This document shows, one piece after another, positions 51,455-59,857 of a DNA stretch of 64,000 bases. A program made the position numbers and the translations under genes. The DNA is from Chryseobacterium formosense. Lineage in GTDB: Bacteria > Bacteroidota > Bacteroidia > Flavobacteriales > Weeksellaceae. Position 1 is the stretch's first letter, and each line of letters starts with the position of its first letter. Location of the stretch: contig NZ_FPAP01000001.1 of assembly GCF_900116415.1 (NCBI RefSeq), positions 1-64,000 on the forward strand, read 5' to 3'. The notes below the pieces were generated by a model that searched no databases, had not been told where the DNA came from, and saw only the letters and a list, made by a program, of their open reading frames with translations.

Positions 51455-52585
51455 ATGGTTTTAGGCATTGATGCAACAAATATTCGCACAGGAGGTGGGC
51501 TTACCCATCTATTGGAGATTTTACAGCATGGTAATCCAAAATTAGTCGGGTTCGACGAAGTTGTTGTATGGTCTAATCATCAGACATTGTCAAAATTACC
51601 AGATAAAGAATGGATTAAGAAAGAAACTCACTCTTTATTAAACAAAACATTTATCTTATCTTTTATTTTCCAAATTTTTTATTTATCAAAATTGGCAAAC
51701 AAAAGAAATGTTGATGTTTTATTTGTGCCGGGAGGAACTTTTTTGGGTACATTTAGAAATATTGTATCTATGAGCCAGAATATGTTACCTTTTGAGAGGG
51801 AAGAGCAAAATAGGTTTCCCAATTGGAAAACAAGATTAAGGTTTAAAGTTCTTTATTATACCCAATCTTTAACATTCAAAAAATCAAAAGCGATTATTTT
51901 TTTAACCCATTACGCCAAAAATTTTATAGCAAAAAAAATCAAATTAGAAAAAAAATTTCAAATTATTCCCCATGGGATTAATCTAGATTTTTTAAAAATG
52001 CCGGAAAAACAAAATAAGATTGAAAATTATTCTATAGCAGACCCATTTAAATTAATATATGTTTCCATTGTTACTGTTTATAAGCACCAGTGGAATGTAG
52101 CTCAAGCTGTTATAAGATTAAGAAGAGAAGGCTATCCGGTACAGTTAGATTTAGTGGGTGGTTTTACCGAAGAGTCTTTGCTAAAACTAAATAAAGTAAT
52201 GGGTTTAGATACTGATAATTGTATTAACTATAAAGGATTAATTCCGTATGAAAAGTTAGAATCCATATATAAAAATGCAGATGCTTTTGTTTTTGCATCT
52301 TCATGCGAAAATCTACCGATTATTTTAATTGAAGCCATGACGTCTGGCTTACCCGTAGCTTCTTCTAACATGGGGCCTATGCCGGAAGTATTGAAGGATG
52401 GGGGATTTTATTTCAATCCTCTGGATGTAGATTCAATTTATCAAGCAATAAAAAAAATGTTAGATGATGAAAAACAACGTTATGAAAAGTCCCTTATTTC
52501 ATTTAATAATTCAAATTCATATACTTGGAAAGAATGTTCCGATCATACTTTCCGGTTTTTGTCAGAAATAGCAAAACATTCTTAA
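51455..52585 (+). CDS. Glycosyltransferase family 1/4
   Basis: A 376-residue GT-B enzyme that starts with VLGIDATNIRTGGGLTHLLE, the glycine-rich acceptor-domain turn of the family. In the C-terminal half it has NCINYKGLIPYEKLESIYKN and SSCENLPIILIEAMTSGLPV, then PEVLKDGGFYFNP, which forms the nucleotide-sugar site. No membrane segment. It directly precedes the UDP-L-FucNAc genes (1 base between the stop and the capE start). Confidence 0.88.
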   Translation: MVLGIDATNIRTGGGLTHLLEILQHGNPKLVGFDEVVVWSNHQTLSKLPDKEWIKKETHSLLNKTFILSFIFQIFYLSKLANKRNVDVLFVPGGTFLGTFRNIVSMSQNMLPFEREEQNRFPNWKTRLRFKVLYYTQSLTFKKSKAIIFLTHYAKNFIAKKIKLEKKFQIIPHGINLDFLKMPEKQNKIENYSIADPFKLIYVSIVTVYKHQWNVAQAVIRLRREGYPVQLDLVGGFTEESLLKLNKVMGLDTDNCINYKGLIPYEKLESIYKNADAFVFASSCENLPIILIEAMTSGLPVASSNMGPMPEVLKDGGFYFNPLDVDSIYQAIKKMLDDEKQRYEKSLISFNNSNSYTWKECSDHTFRFLSEIAKHS

Positions 52586-52586
52586 C

Positions 52587-53621
52587 ATGAAAATCCAAAA
52601 TAAAACACTTCTGATAACTGGAGGTACTGGTTCATTCGGAACAGCAGTTCTAAACAGATTCTTGCAAACTGATCACTTCAAAGAGATCCGTATTTTTTCC
52701 CGCGATGAGAAAAAGCAGGATGATATGAGAAATTTGTACAAAAACGATAAAATTAAATATTATATCGGTGATGTGAGAGATTTTTCTAGTGTTGAGCCCG
52801 CTACAAGAGGAGTTGATTATATCTTTCATGCAGCAGCTCTTAAACAAGTGCCATCTTGTGAATTTTTTCCAATGCAGGCGGTAAAAACCAATGTGGAAGG
52901 AACACAGAATGTAATTCGTGCTGCAGCTGCTAATAAAGTGCAAAAAGTAATTTGTTTATCCACGGATAAAGCAGCATATCCGATCAATGCAATGGGTATT
53001 TCCAAAGCAATGATGGAAAAAGTAGCCGTTGCAGAAGCAAGAAACCTTTCGGATACTGTAGTTTGTCTTACTCGTTACGGTAATGTAATGGCTTCAAGAG
53101 GCTCCGTTATACCTTTGTTTTTAAATCAAATTCAGAAAGGTGAACCCATTACGATTACAGATCCGAATATGTCACGTTTTTTCATGTCTTTGGAAGATGC
53201 AGTAGATTTGGTTTTATTCGCTTTTGAACATGCTAATCCTGGAGATTTATTTGTAAACAAAGCTCCGGCAGGAAGCATTGGTGATTTAGCAAAAGCGCTT
53301 ATTGAATTAACAGGTAAAGAAGTTCCAGTAAAAGTAATCGGAACCCGTCACGGAGAGAAATTATATGAAACTCTTTGTACGCGTGAAGAAATGGCAAAAG
53401 CAGAAGATATGGGAGACTTTTACCGAGTTCCGGCGGATAACAGAGATCTCAACTATGCACAATATTTTTCGGAAGGTGAAGAAGAAGTTGCACATATCGA
53501 AGATTACCATTCTCACAATACCGAGCAGCAAGGTGTTGAAGGTCTGAAAAAACTGATTTCTACTTTACCTTTGATCCGAAAAGAAGTTTTTGGTGAAAAT
53601 GTAATGCAATATCCTTATTAG
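52587..53621 (+). CDS. capE: UDP-GlcNAc 4,6-dehydratase/5-epimerase, CapE type
   Basis: First enzyme of UDP-N-acetyl-L-fucosamine synthesis. A 344-residue soluble SDR with LLITGGTGSFGTAVLNRFL at 8-26, FHAAALKQVPSCEFFP, STDKAAYPINAMGISKAMME (Met instead of Tyr in the catalytic position, as in this enzyme group) and RYGNVMASRGSVIP. It has no membrane part, unlike the dehydratase at 35048, so the locus holds two different 4,6-dehydratases. The capF- and capG-like genes follow. Confidence 0.9.
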   Translation: MKIQNKTLLITGGTGSFGTAVLNRFLQTDHFKEIRIFSRDEKKQDDMRNLYKNDKIKYYIGDVRDFSSVEPATRGVDYIFHAAALKQVPSCEFFPMQAVKTNVEGTQNVIRAAAANKVQKVICLSTDKAAYPINAMGISKAMMEKVAVAEARNLSDTVVCLTRYGNVMASRGSVIPLFLNQIQKGEPITITDPNMSRFFMSLEDAVDLVLFAFEHANPGDLFVNKAPAGSIGDLAKALIELTGKEVPVKVIGTRHGEKLYETLCTREEMAKAEDMGDFYRVPADNRDLNYAQYFSEGEEEVAHIEDYHSHNTEQQGVEGLKKLISTLPLIRKEVFGENVMQYPY

Positions 53622-53653
53622 AAAGATTCAAATAAAAAGTAAATTTGTAGGTA

Positions 53654-54067
53654 ATGCTTTTGGAAGGTAAAAAACATCATGACCAAAGAGGAATTATTAC
53701 ATTTAATAATGATTTTGACGCCTCAGCAATAAAACGAATTTATACGATCGAAAACCACTCTACAGAATTTATTCGCGGTTGGCAAGGTCATAAAATCGAG
53801 CAGAGATGGTTTGCCTGTATGAAAGGATGTTTTGAAATTTCTGTTATTGAAGTTAATGATTTTACAGAACCTTCAAAAGATTTAACAATGCAGAAATATC
53901 TTTTAAAAGAAGATACCTTAACTTACCTGCATATTCCTGCAGGATGCATTACTGCAATTCAATCTAAAATAGGAAACAGCAAATTGCTGGTCTTAGCAGA
54001 TTACGGATTGGGAGAAATTAATGATGAATACAGATTTGATTTAGATTATTTTAATGAAAATCTATAA
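53654..54067 (+). CDS. WxcM/FdtA-like sugar cupin
   Basis: A 137-residue single cupin domain related to dTDP-sugar 3,4-ketoisomerases and WxcM-like C-terminal domains. Features: DQRGIITFNNDF near the start, YTIENHSTEFIRGWQGHKIEQRWFAC split over two strands with His residues at the active site, and YLHIPAGCITAIQSK. It lies between capE and capF, where the well-studied UDP-FucNAc pathway needs no further enzyme. It may modify or replace a step; its function is not fixed. Confidence 0.75.
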   Translation: MLLEGKKHHDQRGIITFNNDFDASAIKRIYTIENHSTEFIRGWQGHKIEQRWFACMKGCFEISVIEVNDFTEPSKDLTMQKYLLKEDTLTYLHIPAGCITAIQSKIGNSKLLVLADYGLGEINDEYRFDLDYFNENL

Positions 54068-54084
54068 AAGATAAAACAGAATAC

Positions 54085-55203
54085 ATGAAAAAAATCGGAA
54101 TTACCGGTCAGAATGGTTTTGTCGGAAGACATTTATACAATACTTTAGGGCTGTTTCCTGAAGATTTTCAAAGAATCGATTTTCAGAAAGAATATTTTGA
54201 AGACGAACAGAAATTAGATCAGTTTGTTGCACAATGTGATGTTATTGTACATCTTGCAGCAATGAACCGTCACGAAAGTGAGCAGTTCATCTATGAAACC
54301 AATGTAGGTTTAGCTCAGAAATTAGTTGATTCTTTAAGCAGAACAGGCTCAAAAGCTCATGTGATGATTTCATCTTCGACACAGGAAGAAAGAGATAATC
54401 TTTACGGAAGATCAAAAAAAGAAGGTAGACAAGCTTTGGCAAACTGGGCAAATGAAAATGGCGGAAAAATTACTGGATTAATTATTCCTAATGTTTTTGG
54501 AGCATTCGGAAAACCTTTCTACAACTCATTTATTGCAACTTTTTGTCACCAGTTAACGCATGGCGAAACGCCAAATATTGCTAATGATGGTGAGGTTAAA
54601 TTAATTTACGTTCAGGAGCTGGTAGAAATTATCATCAACGAAATAAAAGAAGACAACAGCAAAGCTGAATATTTTGTAGAGCCGACTGCCACTAAAAAAG
54701 TATCTGAGGTTTTAGCATTACTAAATGATTATAAAACTAAATATTTTGATGGTGGAGAAATTCCGGTGATCAACGATTCTTTTGAACATAATTTATTCAA
54801 TACGTATCGTTCTTATATTGATTATAAAAACCATTATCCGGTAAAATTCACACAGCATACAGATACTCGCGGAGCTTTTGTGGAAGTAATTCGTTTGGGA
54901 ATTGGCGGTCAATGTTCATTTTCAACTACAGTTCAGGGAATTACCAGAGGAAATCATTATCATACAAGAAAAATTGAAAGATTTGCCGTTATCAAAGGGA
55001 AAGCTCTTATTCAGCTTAGAAAAATTGATACGGATGAAGTATTAGATTTTTATCTGGATGGAACTGAGCCTGCGTATGTAGATATGCCAATTTGGTATAC
55101 TCACAACATCAAAAATATAGGTGAAGAAGATCTGTACACTATTTTCTGGATCAATGAAGCCTTCAATCCGGAAAATGCAGATACCTATTTTTTAGAAGTA
55201 TAA
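54085..55203 (+). CDS. capF: Bifunctional UDP-2-acetamido-2,6-dideoxyhexulose reductase, CapF type
   Basis: Second enzyme of UDP-L-FucNAc synthesis, which in the studied enzyme combines C3 epimerisation by a cupin and NADPH reduction by an SDR. Both parts are present in 372 residues: SDR with IGITGQNGFVGRHLY at 3-17 and YGRSKKEGRQAL as YxxxK, then a C-terminal cupin (about 255-372) with HTDTRGAFVEVIR and GITRGNHYHTRKIERFAV (metal His residues). Follows the cupin gene and precedes the 2-epimerase. Confidence 0.92.
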   Translation: MKKIGITGQNGFVGRHLYNTLGLFPEDFQRIDFQKEYFEDEQKLDQFVAQCDVIVHLAAMNRHESEQFIYETNVGLAQKLVDSLSRTGSKAHVMISSSTQEERDNLYGRSKKEGRQALANWANENGGKITGLIIPNVFGAFGKPFYNSFIATFCHQLTHGETPNIANDGEVKLIYVQELVEIIINEIKEDNSKAEYFVEPTATKKVSEVLALLNDYKTKYFDGGEIPVINDSFEHNLFNTYRSYIDYKNHYPVKFTQHTDTRGAFVEVIRLGIGGQCSFSTTVQGITRGNHYHTRKIERFAVIKGKALIQLRKIDTDEVLDFYLDGTEPAYVDMPIWYTHNIKNIGEEDLYTIFWINEAFNPENADTYFLEV

Positions 55204-55252
55204 ATTGTTAATTTAAATTAAGCTGAAAGCAGAGCTAACAGCCCAAAGTCAT

Positions 55253-56392
55253 ATGAAAAAACTAAAAGTGATGACGGTCGTAGGAACAAGACCGGAAATT
55301 ATAAGATTATCAAGAGTATTAGACGCTTTAGACGCTTCTGAAGCAGTAGAACATATCATTGTTCACACAGGACAAAACTATGATTACGAGCTAAACCAGA
55401 TCTTTTTTGAAGATCTGGGACTTCGTAAGCCTGATTATTTCCTTGAAGCGGCTGGAAAAACTGCAACAGAAACAGTAGGAAATATTTTAATTAAAATAGA
55501 TCCTTTATTGGAAGAATTAAAGCCTCATGCATTTTTGGTTTTAGGAGATACAAACTCTTGTTTATGTGCGATTCCGGCAAAGAAAAGACACATTCCAATT
55601 TTCCATATGGAAGCAGGAAACAGATGTTTTGACCAAAGAGTTCCTGAAGAAACGAACCGTAAAATTGTAGATCATACTTCAGATATTAATTTAACGTATT
55701 CTGATATTGCAAGAGAATATCTTTTAAAAGAAGGGCTTCCTGCAGATCGTATTATTAAGACAGGTTCTCCGATGTTTGAGGTTCTAAATCACTATTTACC
55801 TCAGATTGAGTCTTCAAATGTTTTAGAAAAATTAAACTTAGAAGAAGGTAAATTCTTTGTAATATCGTCCCATAGAGAAGAAAATATTAATTCAGAAAAG
55901 AACTTCAGAGGGTTAATGGCTTCTTTAAACGCGATTGCAGAAAAATATCAATATCCGATTATTGTTTCAACTCATCCGCGTACAAAGAATATGATTGATA
56001 AAATGCAGATCGAGATGCGTCCTGAAATTCAATTTTTAAAGCCGCTTGGTTTTCATGATTATAATGCTTTGCAAAAGAGAGCTTATGCAGTATTGTCTGA
56101 TTCAGGAACAATTTCTGAAGAATCATCAATTTTAAATTTCAGAGCTCTAAATATTCGTCAGGCTCACGAAAGACCAGAAGCGATGGAAGAAGCAAGCGTA
56201 ATGATGGTTGGTCTGTCTCCTGAACGTATTTTGCAGGGTTTGACACAAGTTTTACAGCAAAAAGTGGGAACTGAAAGAAACTTTAGACAGGTTTCAGATT
56301 ATTCGATGCCGAATGTTTCAGAAAAAGTGGTAAGAATCATTATTTCTTATACAGATTATATTAAAAGAACTGTTTGGTCGGAAGAAATTTAA
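55253..56392 (+). CDS. capG: Non-hydrolysing UDP-N-acetylhexosamine 2-epimerase, CapG/WecB type
   Basis: Last step to UDP-L-FucNAc by C2 epimerisation. A 379-residue GT-B-like fold with MTVVGTRPEIIRLSRVL, then TGQNYDYELNQIFF, LVLGDTNSCLCAI, HMEAGNRCFDQRVPEETNRK and SSHREENI, then SDSGTISEESSILN, the standard WecB-family set. WecB itself makes UDP-ManNAc; the position behind capE and capF favours the FucNAc role. Four bases later begins a WbuB-like transferase that would use the product. Confidence 0.9.
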   Translation: MKKLKVMTVVGTRPEIIRLSRVLDALDASEAVEHIIVHTGQNYDYELNQIFFEDLGLRKPDYFLEAAGKTATETVGNILIKIDPLLEELKPHAFLVLGDTNSCLCAIPAKKRHIPIFHMEAGNRCFDQRVPEETNRKIVDHTSDINLTYSDIAREYLLKEGLPADRIIKTGSPMFEVLNHYLPQIESSNVLEKLNLEEGKFFVISSHREENINSEKNFRGLMASLNAIAEKYQYPIIVSTHPRTKNMIDKMQIEMRPEIQFLKPLGFHDYNALQKRAYAVLSDSGTISEESSILNFRALNIRQAHERPEAMEEASVMMVGLSPERILQGLTQVLQQKVGTERNFRQVSDYSMPNVSEKVVRIIISYTDYIKRTVWSEEI

Positions 56393-56395
56393 AAG

Positions 56396-57589
56396 ATGAA
56401 TATACTGTTTTTGACGCTTGCAAGAATTGATGATGTTTCGCAAAAAACAATCTATAATGATCTCCTCAGAAAATTTAAAAATGAGGGGCATCATGTTTTC
56501 GTAATTACACCTACAGAAAGAAGATACAAAGAAAGCAGTGTTGTTTCAATTCAAAATGGGATTAATATATTAAAAATTAAAACATATAATATACAGAAAA
56601 CTAATATTGTAGAGAAAGGTATTGGAACTTTAAGTATTCAGAAACAGTATTTACAGGGATTAAAGAAATATTTCAATAATGTTAGTTTTGATCTTGTGTT
56701 ATATTCTACACCGCCTATTACTTTTACGAAAGTAATTAAATATGTGAAAAAACGAGATAATGCCAGAACTTATCTGCTTTTAAAAGATATTTTCCCTCAA
56801 AATGCAGTTGATATTGGCATTTTAAAGAAAAATGGATTACTATATAAATATTTTAGAAATTTAGAAAAGGAACTATATAATATTTCAGATACAATTGGCT
56901 GTATGTCACCTGCAAACGCTGATTTTGTAATTAAACATAATTCTTTTTTGGATCAAAGCAAAATTGAACAGAATCCTAATACAATATTTACAAATCAGGA
57001 AATAACAGTTTCAAAATCTAAAAATATAGTAAGAGAAAAATATAATATTGCTCCTGATATAGTAACTTTCGTGTATGGTGGCAATTTAGGGAAGCCACAG
57101 GGAATAGATTTTTTAATCAAAGTACTTTCGGCTAATGTAATGCGTAAAGATATTTTCTTTTTTATTGTAGGATCGGGTACAGAATATGAAAAAATAAATC
57201 AATGGTTTAAAAACTATCACCCCAAAAATGCGAAACTGATTTCTAATCTTCCGAAAGCAGAATACCAGGATCTGTTACAATCCTGTGATGTGGGCTTGGT
57301 TTTCTTGGATAATCGATTTACGATTCCCAATTTTCCTTCCAGAATTTTAGACTATATGCAATTGGGAATGCCTATTATTGCAGCTACAGATAAAAATACA
57401 GATTTAGGAAAAATCATGGTAGAAAATGGCTTTGGGCTATGGTGTGAAAGTAAAAATGTAGAAGATTTTAATAATCTGATTGATCTTGTAAAAGACGAAA
57501 ACCAACGAGAAAATATGGGTAAGAAAGGACATCAATACCTTATAGAGAATTATGATGTACAAGTTTCTTATGATAAAATTATTAAATAA
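56396..57589 (+). CDS. Glycosyltransferase family 4, WbuB-like (probable L-FucNAc transferase)
   Basis: A 397-residue GT-B enzyme. The N-terminal half has LVLYSTPPITFTKVIKYVKK and LLKDIFPQNAVDIGILKK, segments typical of WbuB-type transferases. The C-terminal half has VYGGNLGKPQGIDFLIKV, then FTIPNFPSRILDYMQLGMPI. WbuB-like proteins transfer L-FucNAc, and the gene follows the UDP-L-FucNAc pathway directly, which supports that role by inference. It ends 4 bases before the initiating transferase. Confidence 0.85.
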   Translation: MNILFLTLARIDDVSQKTIYNDLLRKFKNEGHHVFVITPTERRYKESSVVSIQNGINILKIKTYNIQKTNIVEKGIGTLSIQKQYLQGLKKYFNNVSFDLVLYSTPPITFTKVIKYVKKRDNARTYLLLKDIFPQNAVDIGILKKNGLLYKYFRNLEKELYNISDTIGCMSPANADFVIKHNSFLDQSKIEQNPNTIFTNQEITVSKSKNIVREKYNIAPDIVTFVYGGNLGKPQGIDFLIKVLSANVMRKDIFFFIVGSGTEYEKINQWFKNYHPKNAKLISNLPKAEYQDLLQSCDVGLVFLDNRFTIPNFPSRILDYMQLGMPIIAATDKNTDLGKIMVENGFGLWCESKNVEDFNNLIDLVKDENQRENMGKKGHQYLIENYDVQVSYDKIIK

Positions 57590-57593
57590 AAAA

Positions 57594-58235
57594 ATGTATA
57601 AATTTTTTTTAAAACGACTGCTGGATTTCTTGATTTCATTAACTGCTTTAGTGGTACTGTTTCCGATTATACTTATTATAACAATAATTTTGGCGGTATC
57701 TATTAAAGGAAATCCGTTTTTTACCCAACGAAGACCTGGGAAAAACGAAAAAATATTTACAGTTGTTAAATTCAAAACCATGTCTAATGAAAAAGACGCA
57801 GATGGGAACTTATTACCTGATGAAAAAAGACTTACATTCATTGGCAGAATTATAAGGCAGACTTCATTGGATGAGCTTCCCCAGCTTTTTAATGTTCTGA
57901 TTGGAGATATGAGCTTAATTGGTCCAAGACCTTTAGTTCCTGAATATCTGCCTTTTTACACAGATCATCATAGAAAAAGACATAATGTAAGACCGGGAAT
58001 TACCGGATTGGCGCAAATAAATGGGAGACAAGCTATAAAATTCAGTCAGAGATTCGAGTTGGATGTAAAATATGTACAAAGTATTTCATTAGGTCTTGAT
58101 CTTGAGATTTTAATAAAAACTTTTCTTAAAGTCTTTAAAAAAGAAGATATCATCCACGGACAGACCGTTGATGATGTAGACGATTTAGGGATAACAAAAA
58201 ATTTACCATCATATCATTTTCGCAAAAAAGAATAA
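57594..58235 (+). CDS. PglC-like initiating phosphoglycosyltransferase
   Basis: A 213-residue monotopic sugar transferase that moves a phospho-sugar from a UDP-sugar to undecaprenyl phosphate to begin the repeat unit. One N-terminal re-entrant helix (about 9-33, LLDFLISLTALVVLFPII), then FFTQRRPGKNEKIFTVVKFKTM, the catalytic Asp-Glu in SLDELPQLFNVL, and DMSLIGPRPLVPEYL. The frame stays open to 57552, but the ATG at 57594 lies right after the upstream gene and gives the family N-terminus. The small size is PglC-like. The C-terminal ~25 residues are an extra tail. Confidence 0.92.
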   Translation: MYKFFLKRLLDFLISLTALVVLFPIILIITIILAVSIKGNPFFTQRRPGKNEKIFTVVKFKTMSNEKDADGNLLPDEKRLTFIGRIIRQTSLDELPQLFNVLIGDMSLIGPRPLVPEYLPFYTDHHRKRHNVRPGITGLAQINGRQAIKFSQRFELDVKYVQSISLGLDLEILIKTFLKVFKKEDIIHGQTVDDVDDLGITKNLPSYHFRKKE

Positions 58236-58237
58236 TT

Positions 58238-58804
58238 ATGAATATACAAGGAAAATATGTTAAATTAAGAGCTATTGAAGCTGAAGATTTAAAATTATTA
58301 CATAAGTGGTCTAACGATCCTGAAATAAATTATGTGCTTGGAGGATGGCATTTTCCTTCCAGTATGCAAGATCAGATGAAATGGTTTAGCAACCAGAGTC
58401 TTTCAAGTAATTCACAAAGATTTTCTATTGAAACAGAAGATTTAGGATTAATCGGTATGGCAAATATCACAGATATCAACTGGAAAGACCGAAATGCAAT
58501 CCACGGAATGTTGCTTGGCGACAAAGAAACCAGAGGAAAAGGATATGGGGTTGATACTATTATGTCTGTGATGAGATATGCTTTCGAAGAATTGGGACTT
58601 GAGCGTTTGGATACAACCATTATAGAATACAATACTCCTTCAATTAATGTTTACACAAAAAAATGTGGCTGGACGATTGAAGGAATTAAAAAAAATTACT
58701 GCTTCAGAAAAAATAAATTCTGGAATATGTTAGTATTGGGAATTCATAAAGATGATTACTTTGAATTGGCTGAAACAACAAAATATTGGGAAAATGTTAA
58801 GTAG
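58238..58804 (+). CDS. GNAT-family N-acetyltransferase
   Basis: A 188-residue acetyltransferase with the GNAT acetyl-CoA loop around LLGDKETRGKGYGVDTIMS, preceded by an N-terminal VKLRAIEAEDLKLLHKWSND as in PseH- or RimJ-like members, and followed by YNTPSINVYTKKCGWTIEG. Its place right after a PglC-like gene suggests acetylation of a 4-amino sugar, the job done in the classic bacillosamine pathway by a beta-helix enzyme (PglD). The substrate is inferred. Confidence 0.85.
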   Translation: MNIQGKYVKLRAIEAEDLKLLHKWSNDPEINYVLGGWHFPSSMQDQMKWFSNQSLSSNSQRFSIETEDLGLIGMANITDINWKDRNAIHGMLLGDKETRGKGYGVDTIMSVMRYAFEELGLERLDTTIIEYNTPSINVYTKKCGWTIEGIKKNYCFRKNKFWNMLVLGIHKDDYFELAETTKYWENVK

Positions 58805-59855
58805 AGAATTTGGTTCAGATTTTTTCTATACCAACCAATTTCCACTCTCTCATGATGCATTATATCTTCAAGATTATATAAAACATGATTATTGCTTGCA
58901 CTATTCAGGGAGAACAGCATTATATGCAGTTTTAGAGCACGGTATAAAAAACTTGGGTTGGAAGAATGTTTACATTCCTGAATATTTCTGCCATGAAGTG
59001 ATCAACTATCAAAAGCAGCTTCCCATCAACATTATAATGTATAAAGATGGACCGTATGTTGAAAATTTTAATGTTGATGCATTTGACGAATTAGATCAGA
59101 CGGAAAATGTTATTTTTATTGTAAACTATTTTGGAGTTCAGATTCCAAAGAAATTGTCTTTAAAGAATGCTCATGTTATTGAAGACCATACGCATAGCTT
59201 GACTTCTGACTGGGTAAAGACAAGTGATGCACACTTTTGTATTGCTTCACTAAGAAAATCTATGCCTATTCCTACAGGAGGTATTTATTGGTCTCCAAAA
59301 GGATTAGCTTTGCCGGAAAAAAATACGGGTAATAAGGACTTTATTTCTGCAAGTTTTTTCATGAAACTATCGGGAATGTTTTTGAAATCCGATTATATGA
59401 AAGGAGAAAACGTAGAGAAGTCTGATTTTAGAAAATTATATCTTGACTCCGAATCGATGTTTGGAGATCTTCATACACAAGGTGAACTTCCCGAATTTGG
59501 TGAAAAACTCATTCATTCAATCCCTTTAAGTAAAATAAATCGTATAAAAAGAGAAAACTATAAAATATTACAAGCAAAATTATCTAAGAAATTTAACCTG
59601 TTGAATGTATTAACAGATACTACTGAGACTCCTTTGGGATTCATATTGGTGATGAACAATAAGGAAGAAAGAGATGATTTTAAAAGCTATCTTATAGAAA
59701 AATCGATCTACCCTGCAGTATTATGGCCAAACCAGGTTGAAAAGGATGCCATAGATTTTTCAGAGAAATTTATTTTCCTGCATTGTGATTTCAGATATAG
59801 TGAAGAAGATATAGAATATCTGAGTACAATTCTTAATTCTTATTATTCAAATTAA
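58794..59855 (+). CDS. Divergent PLP-dependent aminotransferase-like protein (DegT fold)
   Basis: A 353-residue protein distantly similar to DegT/DnrJ/EryC1 sugar aminotransferases: YSGRTALYAVLEHGIKNLG (phosphate-binding turn), VYIPEYFCHEVINY, VIEDHTHSL (Asp for PLP N1) and ASLRKSMPIPTGGIYW, with K155 at the Schiff-base position. It is clearly different from the canonical DegT enzyme three genes on at 60937. The ATG at 58794, which overlaps the GNAT gene by 11 bases, is favoured over 58752. The next gene is FemAB-like, a context that suggests joint action. Confidence 0.75.
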   Translation: MLSREFGSDFFYTNQFPLSHDALYLQDYIKHDYCLHYSGRTALYAVLEHGIKNLGWKNVYIPEYFCHEVINYQKQLPINIIMYKDGPYVENFNVDAFDELDQTENVIFIVNYFGVQIPKKLSLKNAHVIEDHTHSLTSDWVKTSDAHFCIASLRKSMPIPTGGIYWSPKGLALPEKNTGNKDFISASFFMKLSGMFLKSDYMKGENVEKSDFRKLYLDSESMFGDLHTQGELPEFGEKLIHSIPLSKINRIKRENYKILQAKLSKKFNLLNVLTDTTETPLGFILVMNNKEERDDFKSYLIEKSIYPAVLWPNQVEKDAIDFSEKFIFLHCDFRYSEEDIEYLSTILNSYYSN

Positions 59856-59857
59856 TT

